DNA from: Neoarius graeffei
Lineage: Eukaryota; Chordata; Actinopteri; Siluriformes; Ariidae
Direction: 5' to 3'
Length of the DNA: 64,000 nt
Assembly: GCF_027579695.1 (NCBI RefSeq)
Contig: NC_083569.1
Span: 71,683,149-71,747,148 of the forward strand
Numbering within the stretch: the first letter of the stretch is position 1; each line of letters begins with the position of its first letter. Below are positions 44,701 to 56,554 of the stretch, one piece after another. Made by a program: the position numbers and the translations under genes. Under the pieces are notes generated by a model. The model was not told the DNA's origin. It saw nothing but the letters and a program-made list of their open reading frames with translations, and made no database searches.

Positions 44701-47700
44701 TGTGTAAGTGTACATGTAATAATGCAACAGATATTTGAGCCTTATGTGTCTGTTCTTCGTCTGTCTGCACTTCAAAAGCACATTCTTTCAGCAGCACCTC
44801 ATCCCTTAACTTCTCCTCTGAAAGAATTCTCTGTTATCTCCTCCAAGTTAAACACCAAGCCCTACTATGCACTGAACCTATAACCCCAAATCAGTAAAAG
44901 TTGGGACGGTATGGAAAATGCTAATAAAAAAGAAAGCAGTGATTTCTAAATTTACTTTGACTTATATTTCATTGCAGACAGTATGAACCCAAGCTATTTC
45001 ATGTTTCGCCTGGGCAGCTTCATTTCATTTGTTAATATACAGCTATTCCTGTGTTTCAGACCTGCAACACTTTCCAAAAATGTTGGGACAAGGGCAATTT
45101 AAAGCTAGTAATGAGGTAAAACAATCAAATGATGACAATGTGATTTGAAACAGGTGATGTCAACAGGTGATTGTAATCATGATTTGGTACATGATTTGCT
45201 ATCCAGGAAAGACCTCGTCTTTGAGGATCAAAGATGGGTCGAGGATCTTCAGTTTGTCAATAAATACATGAGAAAATTATTGAAATGTTGAAAAACAATG
45301 TTCCTCCAAGAAAGATAGGAATGGATTTGGATATTTCACACTCTATGGTGCAGATTATAAAATGATTCAAGGAATTTAGAGGAATTGCAATGCGTAAAGA
45401 GTAAGGGCGTAAGCCTAAGCTGAACTCCAATCCTCAGATGGCACTGCATCAAGAACCGTCATTCATCTATAGCTGATGTAATCACGTGGGCTTGAGATTA
45501 CTTTGACAAACTTTTGTCAAGCACTGCAATACACAGTTACAGCCACAAATGCCAGTTAAAAATTTACTGTACAAAAAGGAAGCCTTATATTAATTGTGTC
45601 CGGGAGCACTTTTCACCTCTTCGGGCTCTGAGGTATCTGGAATGGACCATCACACAGTGGAAATGTTTATTGTGGTCAGATGAATCAGTATTCCAGGACT
45701 TTTTTTGGAAGAAATGGATGCAGTGTGCTCTGGAACAAAAATGAAAAGGACCATCCAGCCTGTTACCTGCAACAAGTCCAAAAGCCAGGGTCTGTCATGG
45801 TATGGGTTTGTGTCAGTGCTCTTGGCAAAGATAACTTACACTTCTTTGATGGCAGCATTAATGCAGAAAAGCACATTGAGATTTTGGAGCAACATATGCT
45901 GCCTTCAAGACGACATCGTTTCCAGGGAGATTTTAACAAGCGAATGCAAAACTACATTCTGCACACATTACAAAGGCATGGCTGTGGAAGAAGAGGGTGC
46001 CTGTCCCCTCTGTCCCCAATAGAGAATGTGTGGTGAATTTTGAAACAAAACATATGACAACAACGATCCTGTACTGTTGCACACCTTAAGACTTGTTTGC
46101 AGGAAGAACGGGACAAAGTAACACCTGAAACGCTTCATCACCTGGTGTTTTAGTCCCTAAACATCTTAAGTGTTGTGAGAAGGAATGACAAAGTGGTAAA
46201 TGCTTTGCCTTCCCAACTTTTTTTGAAATGTGTTACAAGAATCAAAATTGAAATGTGTTTATTTTGAAAAAGAAAAACCAAAAGCAATCAAACTCATGAG
46301 GTAAAACATCAAATAATATGCTGTTGTATTGTTTTGAGTGCAATACAGGTCTAAAATTATTTACAAATTATTGTTTGCAGTTTTAATTTCAATTTACCAT
46401 CCCATTTTTTTCTAATTTGGGGTTGTAGTTTCAATCCAAAATATAATGCACATTGTTGAAAATATCAACCAAACCCCTTATATGCAGTGTGACAAAAAGA
46501 GGTTCGTGTGTGTGTGTTTGAACAAATGGGTTAGTCTATATTCCTAAAAAAGTATTACGTAAAGTAATGTAAACTTACAGCACCAGTAAAAAGCATTAAG
46601 AAGGCAAATAATTGCACTAATTAACTTTTGACAAAGTACACCCGCTAACTGAAAAGCATTCCAGGTGACTACCTCATGAAGTAGATAGTTAAGATAATGC
46701 CAGTAGTGTCATCAAGGTAAACAGTGGCTACTTTGAAGAATCTAAAATATGAAACATTTAGTTTTTTTAACACTTTGTTTACCACATAATTCCATATATG
46801 TTCCATGTGTTATGTCATGGGGCGGCACGGTGGTGGAGTGGTTAGCACTGTCGCCTCACAGAAAGAAGGTCCTGGGTTTGAGCCCAGCGGCTGGTGAGAG
46901 CCTTTCTGTGTGGGGTTTGCATGTTCTCCCTGTGTCTACGTGGGTTTCCTCTGGGTGCTCCGGTTTCCCCCACAGTCCAAAGACATGCAGGTTAGGTTAA
47001 CTGGTGACTCTAAATTGACCGTGAGTGTGAATGGTTGTTTGTCTCTGTGTCAGCCCTGCGATAACCTGGCGACTTGTCCAGGGTGTACCTCGCCTCTCGC
47101 CTGTAGTCAGCTTGGATAGGCTCCAGCTTGCCTGCGACCCTTTAGAACAGGATAAGCGGCTACAGATAATGGATGGATGGATGTTATGTCATAGTTTTGA
47201 TGTCTCCAGTATTGTTCTACACTGTAGAAAATAGCCAAAATACAGAAAAACCTATGAATGAGTAGGGGTGTCCAAACTTTTGTCTAGTACTGTACGTGTG
47301 AATGATTAAAAAAAAAAAGTTACCACACTTGTGATACACAACTGCATCTGACTGGTCTAAATCGGACAAAACATTTTAATGACATTCCTCTGTTCAAGTT
47401 TAATTTGTCACCTTCTCCATACTCTCTCTCTAAGGTGCGTCCACATGGTACATCACCCTACTGTTTGGACCTGCTGAGTGACGGAGGCTGTGTGGCTTTG
47501 TTAATCATTGGCTTCCTGCTCGTCACCCCACTGCTTGTTCTGGCATTGGCTGCCTATTGCAGATTAGCTCGTCACCTGCAGCTCAGCCTCTGTTTCATCC
47601 CTTACAGTCGCGCTGTCTACAAAAACCTGCCTGTCACATACCACTACGGCCTGGGAGGAGGCTGCTGTATACAAGACGCAGGTCAAGACAGAAAGAAGGG

Positions 47701-47716
47701 AAAAGTTTGGGTATGA
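41342..47716 (+). CDS. tmem88: TMEM88, Dishevelled-binding membrane protein (two coding exons)
   Basis: The 219-residue product joins exons 41342-41719 and 47435-47716 in phase 0. The N-terminus (1-76) is His- and Ser-rich with a PPPY motif at 57-60. SLDCWACSVLVTAQNL leads into membrane segment 1 (about 92-120, ending FGFLCHS). Segment 2 spans about 144-167 (CVALLIIGFLLVTPLLVLAL), followed by YSRAVYK and the C-terminal KVWV. In vertebrates TMEM88 binds the Dishevelled PDZ domain through its VWV end, lowers Wnt/beta-catenin signalling and promotes cardiomyocyte specification. Human TMEM88 is 159 residues as I recall; the extra length here is mostly N-terminal. The start ATG has a fair context (GTCACCATGA), and CACAG just before it may be the acceptor of a 5' UTR intron. 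Paralogue a or b cannot be decided. Confidence 0.93.
41720..43132. other. tmem88 intron, left part: nothing recognised
   Basis: I see no repeat or gene that I can name. The remainder of the intron is made largely of the transposable elements listed next. Confidence 0.55.
43133..44092. mobile_element. TIR element in tmem88 intron, TA flanked
   Basis: The ends TTCTATCCACATTCACTGGAT and the complement of ATCCAGTGAATGTGGACAGAA match at all but one base. TA is present on both sides (43131-43132, 44093-44094). There is no coding capacity. A SINE sits inside. 44095-44880 beyond it shows nothing recognisable. Confidence 0.6.
43462..43836 (-). mobile_element. Type A SINE, CCAT tail
   Basis: This is a full-length, moderately diverged copy on the minus strand, inserted in the TIR element. 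Confidence 0.88.
44881..46425 (+). mobile_element. Tc1-like transposon, strongly decayed
   Basis: The right end GGGGTTG is flanked by TA (46426-46427) and the left by TA (44879-44880) before TAACCCC. Transposase fragments on the plus strand include CQLKIYCTKRKPYINCVREH, TITQWKCLLWSDESVF, GSVMVW and SPIENVW (45514-46036) in at least two frames. It differs from the two other Tc1 families here. Confidence 0.8.
46560..47292 (+). mobile_element. Tc1-derived MITE, 5'-shortened, with nested SINE
   Basis: It matches the MITE at 63176-63717 from GCATTAAGAAGGCAAATAAT to the right end CTAGTACTG followed by TA (47293-47294). The left end is eroded. Confidence 0.7.
46819..47182 (+). mobile_element. Type A SINE, GATGG tail
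   Basis: This is full length, with target duplication GTTATGTCAT at 46809-46818 and 47183-47192. Confidence 0.93.
47435..47716 (+). CDS. tmem88: tmem88 coding exon 2
   Basis: The acceptor CTCTCTCTCTAAG precedes GTGCGTCCACATGG. The exon encodes 93 residues and the stop TGA at 47714-47716, including the second membrane segment and the KVWV PDZ ligand. Confidence 0.93.
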   Translation: MRPHGTSPYCLDLLSDGGCVALLIIGFLLVTPLLVLALAAYCRLARHLQLSLCFIPYSRAVYKNLPVTYHYGLGGGCCIQDAGQDRKKGKVWV

Positions 47717-48763
47717 TGGTGGAATTTGATGGGTCTCAACCAATTTGCCATTTGCAGTATGTTTAATTAAAATACTACAACTCTTACAAATGATAGCCAA
47801 TTCATAGCCATACGAGGTCCTTGAAACATGTAAAATATTTTTATTAACAAATTCTGTCAAAAGTGAACCAAATTCTCAACTATTTAGTATGTGTTTGCTA
47901 CATGTCTCAAAATGGAGGAAAAGGGGAAACAAAAAAGGTAAACAAACAGGGTCAAGAAGAAGAGGGTTTTTTTCTTATGTATTTTCAAATCACCATCACA
48001 GATACCTTATCTTATATAACCAAGATCGCATATTTTCTGTTTTGTATAAATACTCCATGTATAGCAGCACTGTTATATAAACCAGAGTTTTTGCCAAGCT
48101 ATCAGCAATTTACAAGTCTATATTAAAAGCTAATTAGACTTTCGTAAATTACTACTTTTATCATAAAAACACTGGATTTTTTTCCCTAAATAAAGCTGGA
48201 TTATTTGTACTAGATTGTAATGTTGTATGCATTTATCACTCCATATATGATGGCCTTAAAAACAAAACTTTTAAAATGTGTGTCCCCATATTTCCCCCTT
48301 CTTTTTAAAAATTAATTTTTGGATAGTGAACTATTTGATCCTGTCCATTTGTTTACACCTGCTATGCGTTTTTATCCTCTGCATTCTGTAGCATTGTGAT
48401 AGGATGTTCTTCTCCTGGACGATACGTAAAATGACATGGAAATTCAGGCAGTTAAAAGCGTGCCTGTATGCTCAAGGAAGGACAAATGAAGGATTACACT
48501 AATACTGGCAATGTCATGTGCTTGTCCATGATTAGGAAAAGAGTTCTGTGAAGAAATATAGCTGCCATAAGAGTCTGCAAATAAAGCTTGTCCACTATAA
48601 AACCATAGTAGTAGTAGCAGCTTATAACTAATGGAATCAAAACCACTGTAACCTGTTTGTAAAGTCACCTCGTGGAGCCCCCTATTGTTTCACTCACAAT
48701 ACAGCAGCATATCATCATTTGCACCAGGGGGCATTATCGTCCCTGCTCTGTGGGTGTAATTTA
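47717..48763. other. tmem88 3' UTR and downstream DNA
   Basis: AATAAA at 48189-48194 is the first plausible polyadenylation signal on the plus strand; another lies near 48583. I see no further gene. Confidence 0.4.
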
Positions 48764-49131
48764 TCTCATCTCATTATCTCTAGCCGCTTTATCCTGTTCT
48801 ACAGGGTCGCAGGCAAGCTGGAGCCTATCCCAGCTGACTACGGGCGAAAGGCGGGGTACACCCTGGACAAGTCGCCAGGTCATCACAGGGCTGACACATA
48901 GACACAGACAACCATTCACACTCACATCTACGGTCAATTTAGAGTCACCAGTTAACCTAACCTGCATGTCTTTGGACTGTGGGGGAAACCGGAGCACCCG
49001 GAGGAAACCCACGCGGACACGGGGAGAACATGGAAACTCCGCACAGAAAGGCCCTCATCGGCCACGGGGCTCGAACCCGGACCTTCTTGCTGTGAGGCGA
49101 CAGCACTAACCACTACACCACCGTGCCGCCC
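48764..49131 (-). mobile_element. Type A SINE
   Basis: This is full length, with target duplication GGTGTAATTTA at 48753-48763 and 49132-49142. Confidence 0.93.
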
Positions 49132-49142
49132 GGTGTAATTTA

Positions 49143-50775
49143 TTTTTTAACCTCCACTGACTTTATTGGAGGTTGTTTTCGCCTCCATTTGTTTGTCTGT
49201 TCCCAGTGTAACTCAAAAAGCAGTGGACAGATTTTGATGAAATTTTGAGGAAAGGTGGAAAAAAAAGTAAACTTTGGGGAAACACTGTTTTCAATGTAGT
49301 GGGGCCTAAAACCCCACAGGGCCTAGTGCCTCCCTTTCCCTTATTTACATGCATATCCAGATTTATTTTTTTACCTTTAATCATATTTAAGTATAAGTAA
49401 AATATGTACCAGGTCTATAGACATAGGGCACAGTTAAAAAATAGATTCAGGCAAAAACCTGCACTTCTTTCTGTGTTCACATTATTAGGTCAACTTTACA
49501 ACACACTCTCTGGGGCCGAGGCCCTAACATTAATTTTCCTACAACTATTCTGACTACTGTCAAATCCGTGGTGTTAAACTATTGTCCAATTCACAGATTT
49601 ATGCCACAATGAATGTGGTCGACGTTGCATATAGTTATTAGGGAATTTAGGGCCAACAAATATACATTCACATTGAGTGTATGTGCATGAGTGACGGCCA
49701 CGACAGTGGAATGTGGAGCAGCCACTCGCCGTGGGATCAATTCTGATTTGTTTCCTTTTGTTGGTAAAACTTTGTATTCAAAATCATCATTTTAAATTAT
49801 ACACTGAATTTTAGGAAACATTATCATGAAGCAGTTTAGCTCCAGGGACATCTGTTTCTATGAATTTTATTTGATAAAATGGACTAGAAGTCGTCACCAT
49901 TGTACACGTAAATACACTTGCTCCTTGTTTTCCTTGTACGAGTCTTGAGCACTTGTGTATCACGTGATGCACAACATCAAAAATGATAATGCATTAGTAG
50001 AACTTGGCTATTAGTAAAATAAAATGGCTGCCTTACTGAAATCACCTGCTGCTCAAGTCTAATTAGTGTTTGTGAGGGCGGGCACAATCTCTAAGAGGCC
50101 AAAGGTTATGTCTGAAATTTGTGTGCGCTCAAAAATATTATCAGTCATAGACAAGTGAAAATGATTTGTTATACAGGTTTTAAGCAAATATTAGATAGCC
50201 TATATTATACTGAGAATAAATGTTAGAGTGCATATGTCACCCTTTTTCTATGTATTTTCAAATTCACACTGAATCTTAATCAGTGGAGTTTTTAATTTTA
50301 TGAAGACTGAGTTTTCCACCAAAAATAACTCCTATCAAAATGTATAACCAACTGCAACTGAGTAGAATCCACACAATTTCATCCCAGAAGCACTTTAGGG
50401 ATGCAGCAGCAGTGGATGAATGTAACCATGGGGTGAGACCAAATAGGAGAGTCACATAAACAGCTTGAAGACTGTGATATACCAATATCTTATATGGACA
50501 TGAGTGTTTTACTGGGAAATACATCACTCGTATTTTTCATGCGTGATACATCCGGGCCATCAAGAATGGCAACCATGACATATTTCTCAAAATGTCACTC
50601 ATGGGGAAATTGATGAATTGTTTTGATAAATTTGGGTACTTTTTGTTTGTGAATGAGTCTATATAAGAAAAAGAAAATCACAGGTTGGCTTGAAGATATG
50701 AAGTTTATCTTCTCGTGTTGAAAATTTGCATTTTTCAGATGAAATACATTGTGGATCTGAGTGACATATTTAAAT
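49143..50775. other. No gene; low-grade repeats
   Basis: 49143-49300 (GGTTGTTTTCGCCTCCATTT, GTGTAACTCAAAAAGCAGTGG) looks like part of a widespread fish repeat, by memory only. The stretch GAAGTTTATCTTCTCGTGTTG at about 50700 recurs at about 51522. No coding features are seen. Confidence 0.4.
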
Positions 50776-50908
50776 AATATTGGCTGGCTTTTTCATGGTA
50801 TATCAGATATAACGTATTCCATTCAGCTAGCATGATATTGAATGACTCGTTCAATATCATGCTAGCTGAATGGAATATATCTGATATACCACGAAAAAAG
50901 CCAGCCAA

Positions 50909-50912
<4 letters not shown>
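50776..50912. repeat. Large hairpin followed by (TTA)n
   Basis: The arms 50776-50842 and 50849-50912 are almost perfectly complementary (AATATTGGCTGGCTTTTT versus its complement) around a 6-base loop. An ATT microsatellite follows to 50945. It is probably the collapsed core of a palindromic MITE. Confidence 0.75.
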
Positions 50913-50945
<33 letters not shown>

Positions 50946-51583
50946 CATGCACACTCCCTTTTCCAGTTTTTCGATGTCCGTTGGTATATTTTTCTCTTGT
51001 AAATATGGGTAAAGAATTTCTAATGAAGTTTTGGTAGCCCTCGGGTGTTCAACGCGTCTTTCTCTTTCTTGATGAACAAAGAAATGCTTCTATGCATGCG
51101 CAGCAGAAAACTTTCTCATTGGATATTCACGTCAGTTCAGATGTGTGACGTCATGTTTTCTTGACAACCATGCAATATGGTAAACCATATTCAATGCTCA
51201 TTCTCCACTGGGTAGAGTGATCTAATACACATAGGATAAGCGAAATGCGAACAATATTGCATGCTATCAAACCAAATGGATGGAACAGGCTAGAAGGGAA
51301 TAGAATACATGTTTTTATTCCATCGAAAATGTGTCCTGTATGTATAATAATTCCCGATATTTCACTCTGATGATGGCACTCCCAGTGTTTTCCTGCTGTC
51401 TGGACGTGCATTGTCAAAATGGTGAACTGGTTCAAAATTAAAATTATTTGGATTAATTTGCATATTTTTTGTGGATGTGTCTGTATAATATAAAGAATAT
51501 TCTACGGTGGCGTGAAAATATGAAGTTTATCTTCTCGTGTTGAAAAATATATCACTCATTTGCTGTGCTCACTCATGAATACA
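50946..51583. other. Repeat flank of the hairpin, no gene
   Basis: It shares GAAGTTTATCTTCTCGTGTTG with about 50700, and its complement-like counterpart (AGATAAACTTCATATCTTTG) lies just right of the Tc1 at 53195. A composite inverted-repeat element therefore probably surrounds the Tc1. No ORF is supported. Confidence 0.4.
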
Positions 51584-53177
51584 CAGTGGTTCTTGAAAGT
51601 TTGTGAACCCTTTAGAATTTTCTTTATTTCTGCATAAGTATGACCTAAAACATCATCAGATTTTCACACAAGTCCTAAAAATAGATAAAGAGAACCCAGT
51701 TAAACAAATGAGACAAAAATATTATACTCGGTCATTTATTTATTGAGGAAAATTATCCAATATGACATATCTGTCAGTGGCAAAAGTATGCGAACCTCTA
51801 GGATTAGCAGTTAATTTGAAGGTGAAATTAGAGTCAGGTGTTTTCAATTAATGGGATGACAATCAGGTGTGAGTGGGCACCCTGCTTTATTTAAAGAACA
51901 GGGATCCATCAAAGTCTGATCTTCACAACACATGTTTGTGGAAGTGCACGAACAAAGGAGATTCCTGAGGCCCTCAAAAAAAGCATTGTTGATGCTCATC
52001 AGGTTGGAAAAGGTGAAAAAAACATCTCTAAAGAGTTTGGACTCCACCAATCCACAGTCAGACAGATTGTGTACAAATGGAGGAAATTCAAGACCATTAT
52101 TACCCTCCACAGGAGTGGTCGACCAACAAAGACCACTCCAAGAGTAAGGCGTATAATAGTCAGCAAGGTCACAAAGGACCCCAGAGTAACTTCTAAGCAA
52201 CTGAAGGCCTCTCTCACATTGGCTAATGTTAATGTTCATGAGTCCACCATCAGGAGAACACTGAACAACAATGGTGTGCATGGCAGAGTTGCAAGGAGAA
52301 AGCCACTGCTCTCCAAAAAGAACATTGCTGCTTGTCTGCAGTTTGCTAAAGATCATGTGGACAAGCCAGAAGGCTATTGGAAAAATGTTTTGTGGATGGA
52401 TGAGACCAAAATAGAACTTTTTGGTTTAAATGAGAAGCGTTATGTTTGGAGAAAGGAAAACACTGCATTCCAGCATAAGAACCTTTTCCCATCTCTGAAA
52501 CATGGTGGTGGTAGTATCATGGTTTGGGCCTGTTTTGCTGCATCTGGGCCAGGACGGCTTGTCATTATTGATGGAACAATGAATTCTGAATTATACCAGT
52601 GAATTCTAAAGGAAAATGTCAGGACATCTGTCCATGAACTGAATCTCAAGAGAAGGTGGGTCATGCAACGACCCAAACCACACAAGTCATTCTACCAAAG
52701 AATGGTTAAAGAAGAATAAATTTAATGTTTTGGAATGGCCAAGTCAAAGTCCTGACCTTAATCCAAACAAAATGTTGTGGAAGGACCTGAAGCGAGCAGT
52801 TCATGTGAGGAAACCCACCAACATCCCAGAGTTGAAGCTGTTCTGTACAGAGGAATGGGCTAAAATTCCTCCAAGCCGGTGTGCAGGACTGATCAAAAGG
52901 TACCAGAAACATTTATTTGCAGTTATTGCTTCACAAGGGGGTCGCACCAGATACTGTAAGCAAAGGTTCACATACTTTTGCCACTCACAAATATGTAATA
53001 TTGGATCATTTTCCTCAATAAATAAATGACCATGCATAATATTTTTGTCTCATTTGTTTAACTGGGTTCCCTTTATCTACTTTTTGGACTTGTGTGAAAA
53101 TCTGATGATGTTTTAGGTCATATTTATGGGGAAATATAGAAAATTCTAAAGGGTTCACAAACTTTCAAGCACCACTG
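51584..53177 (+). mobile_element. Tc1-like transposon, same family as 39236-41212
   Basis: The ends CAGTGGTTCTTGAAAGTTTG and the complement of CAGTGGTGCTTGAAAGTTTG are present, with TA at 53178-53179 on the right. The transposase frame at 52069-52602 runs from YKWRKFKTI through DETKIELFG and KHGGGSIMVW. Beyond a stop at 52600 the QQDNDPKHT motif is lost to a short deletion (reads MQRPKPHK), and NPIEMLW reads NPNKMLW, so the second Asp and the Glu are both gone. The start codon is also lost near 51942. Confidence 0.9.
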
Positions 53178-53232
53178 TATACATTCGCCACTCAAAGATA
53201 AACTTCATATCTTTGCACCACTGTGTAATATC

Positions 53233-53272
<40 letters not shown>

Positions 53273-53314
53273 CTGTCCAAATATATGGGAACCAAGGCAG
53301 CTGTCCTTCTAGAC

Positions 53315-53570
53315 CAGGGGTGTCAAACCTGATCCATAAAGGGCCGTGTGGCTGCAGGTTTTCATTCCAGCCATGCAGCAGCACCCTGATTTGGCTTATT
53401 CAATCAACTGACACACCCACCCTTTAATCAAGGGTGGGTGTGGCTGCAAGTATTTGACTGTGTGAAGACAGTTCAGTTGATTGAATGAGCCAAGTCAGGT
53501 GTGCTGCTGCATGGCTGGAATGAAAACCTGCAGCCACAAGGCCCTTTATGGATCAGGTTTGACACCCCTG
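53315..53570. mobile_element. hAT-type MITE, 8-bp target duplication
   Basis: The termini CAGGGGTGTCAAACCTGATC and the exact complement at the right end, plus the 8-bp duplication TTCTAGAC (53307-53314, 53571-53578), are diagnostic of hAT. The 256-bp element is a near-perfect palindrome and can form one long hairpin. Confidence 0.9.
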
Positions 53571-53578
53571 TTCTAGAC

Positions 53579-55125
53579 CTTTATTATGGTATGTGATATT
53601 TTACTGAATAAAATAATGAATGTATATTTAATAATTAATTAGCTGCAGTAGTACCAAACACATTTGTCTGATTAAAGAGGGTAGGAACATAAAGATTGTG
53701 CACAAATTGGTAATTGATCTGTGTTATTAGACACAAGGTATTAGCTACAATTGCATGAGCTTTTTCAGATTAATCCACCAACACTATTAACACAGATGTG
53801 TGTGCAAGAGAAGCTGAAACTGAGTATGAAATGTTGACCCGCATATTAGAGATAAAATTAGAGTATTTAGAAATCCACCCTGACCTGAGGTTCCTAATAG
53901 ATATTTTCATCATTTATAGAGCCTGTAAATCTACATGGTCTGGAATGCAGTTTGGTTGTCTTGGAGAGAGATTAATTGAGAGATTACGCCAAGGTGTGAT
54001 AGGGTGATTGTGGGTATTTTTATTTATTTATTTATTTTTTAAGGTTATGTCTAGGAAACACTTGTAATAACAGGGACAAAGCCACAAAACCATCCTGGAG
54101 ATGCAGTTCTATGTAGCAGAGACTAATTAGAATCTAATGGAGTCTAATTGGTTTACAATTTGCAGAAATATGTTTTTGAAATGGCTATCCATTTGCTAAA
54201 CTATATGGATACAAGGTCTTCGCTGTTGTACAGAGTACAGTGAAAGATGTGTAAAATGGCATGAACATGGCTGTACGTCAAGGGAGAAAAAAGCTCAGCC
54301 ACACACAAAGACATTTTGCTTGTGAAATTCCTCAGCTGAACCACAGAAATAGAGTCATTGGCCAACAGATGTAATGATCACTGCAAGACCTTAGCTTTAG
54401 AAAATGAGAGTGGCAGTCATGGAAAAAACTGACCTGTAATCAGACGACTAACAGACAATATGACTAGACTTCTCCCAGACAACATGACTATGTCTATCTT
54501 TCATCCAAAAGAAACAATTGAAGGAAATCTGCCCAGTTCTCTGGACTGAAGCTTAATGTACACTGTCCCTACAACTGTGGAATTTTTTTCTTATCTAAGG
54601 TCAGCAGCAGGCTGGGAATACATCATGACATGTACAATAATAACTGTAATTTGGCATATCATTAATGAATTCAGAAGACAGCAGGTAAACAGTAGAGTTT
54701 GATTGAGTTCACTGATTGAGTTCAGTGAAAAGCAGCACAGAGAAGTTGTGTAAATCTAGTTTTACATATCTATAAAATAAAGCACATTATTTTACCTTTA
54801 GGGGTACAATGGCTTCTCACTGGGGCAGTACCCTCTAGGGTAGTTATTTGTACTCTTTATGTACTGCTTGGGAACATATATGTACCTTTTTGGCCCTAAA
54901 AGGTGCACATAGTTACCTTGAGGTCCAATAATGAGCCCTAGGAGGTACATTAGTGTAGATTGTAGCTTGGGGGACAGAAATTGACTCCTACTGTACCCTT
55001 ATCTCTGACAGTGTAGTGTTTCTTAAATGTGCTCACTAATTTTAAAGCCATCTTATTAAATTAATTTTAAATCTTACTTTGAAACCGTTGCATGATTTTA
55101 ATTTAATAGTCATTGATTTATTTGT
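53579..55125. other. No gene; one probable MITE fragment
   Basis: 54795-55018 (GGGGTACAATGGC, GGTGCACATAGTTACC, CTGACAGTG) resembles a widespread fish MITE rich in GGTAC repeats. The frame at 53798-54007 has no recognisable domain. Confidence 0.4.
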
Positions 55126-55494
55126 GGGCGGCACGGTGGTGTAGTGGTTAGCGCTGTCGCCTCACAGCAAGAAGGTCCTGGGTTCGAGCCCCGGAGCCGG
55201 CGAGGGCCTTTCTGTGTGGAGTTTGCATGTTCTCCCCGTGTCCGTGTGGGTTTCCTCCGGGTGCTCCGGTTTCCCCCAAAGACATGCAGGTTAGGTTAAC
55301 TGGTGACTCTAAATTGACCGTAGGTGTGAATGTGAGTGTGAATGGTTGTCTGTGTCTATGTGTCAGCCCTGTGATGACCTGGCGACTTGTCCAGGGTGTA
55401 CCCCGCCTTTCGCCCGTAGTCAGCTGGGATAGGCTCCAGCTTGCCTGCAACCCTGTAGAAGGATAAAGCGGCTAGAGATAATGAGATGAGATGA
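55126..55494 (+). mobile_element. Type A SINE, GATGA tail
   Basis: This is full length except for a short body deletion, with target duplication GATTTATTTGT at 55115-55125 and 55495-55505. Confidence 0.92.
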
Positions 55495-55505
55495 GATTTA
55501 TTTGT

Positions 55506-56149
55506 TCATTACCTAAATTCATATTATATATTTCAATGTCCATCTGTTCTTCCTGGGCAAATCTTTCTCTGTTTCACTTTAATTATAATACTCAGATGAG
55601 CTTGATCACTGTTCCTCTACCTTTATTTTGTACAAGATTAATAAAATAATCCAATCCAAAGCTACAGTAATAAGACAATTTTACCTTGCACTTGTATTTC
55701 CTGAAGATTTAAACAAGAACTGCAATTCCTTGATAAAGCCCTGGGCCATAAGTATGTGTAAACAAAATTGTTTAGCATTTATTGGAGAACAAAAAGATAT
55801 GGAGTGTGCCCCTCAGGAAGACAATGTATTGTACAGACGTGAGAGTTCAGTCAAGCTAATAGAATATATACTGGAAGAATGAAGAATGTGCAGATATACA
55901 ATCGTTCTTGCTCTAGCACCACCCGCATAGAACCAAAACCCTCTAAATCCAAAGGAATTGTTCTGGATTAGTGGTGCACACATGAGCGAACCACAGGAAG
56001 GAAGGATGAGGAGGAGAAGCGTTTTTGGTTCATAGATAAAGAGCCATGACTTAAAACTTGACCTTGGCTAATGATAGTTTGCATAAAATGTGTTATCCTT
56101 GGATTCTTTGTTTCTACTGAAAAAATATACATTACTTAATTTGTTGAAT
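55506..56149. other. No gene recognised
   Basis: A single 84-codon frame (55628-55882) lies here. It has no domain, splice context or codon bias that I can support. Confidence 0.4.
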
Positions 56150-56161
56150 AATGTTATTAAT

Positions 56162-56542
56162 GGTGGCACGGTGGTGTAGTGGTTAGTGCTGTTGCCTCAC
56201 AGCAAGAAGGTCCTGGGTTCGAGCCCCGGGGCCGGCGAGGGCCTTTCTGTGTGGAGTTTGCATGTTCTCCCCGTGTCCGCGTGGGTTTCCTCCGGGTGCT
56301 CCGGTTTCCCCCACAGTCCAAAGACATGCAGGTTAAGTTAACTGGTGACTCTAAATTGACCGTAGGTGTGAATGTGAGTGTGAATGGTTGTCTGTGTCTA
56401 TGTGTCAGCCCTGTGATGACCTGGCGACTTGTCCAGGGTGTACCCCGCCTTTCGCCCGTAGTCAGCTGGGATAGGCTCCAGCTTGCCTGCGACCCTGTAG
56501 AAGGATAAAGCGGCTAGAGATAATGAATGAATGAAATGAATG
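56162..56542 (+). mobile_element. Type A SINE, GAAT tail
   Basis: This is full length, with target duplication AATGTTATTAAT at 56150-56161 and 56543-56554. The 3' tail is (GAAT)n rather than GATGA or GATGG. Confidence 0.93.
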
Positions 56543-56554
56543 AATGTTATTAAT

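Noticed and set aside
55628-55882. 84-codon frame, possible small gene
   Set aside because: No recognisable domain, no splice or promoter context, and AT-rich composition like the surrounding intergenic DNA.
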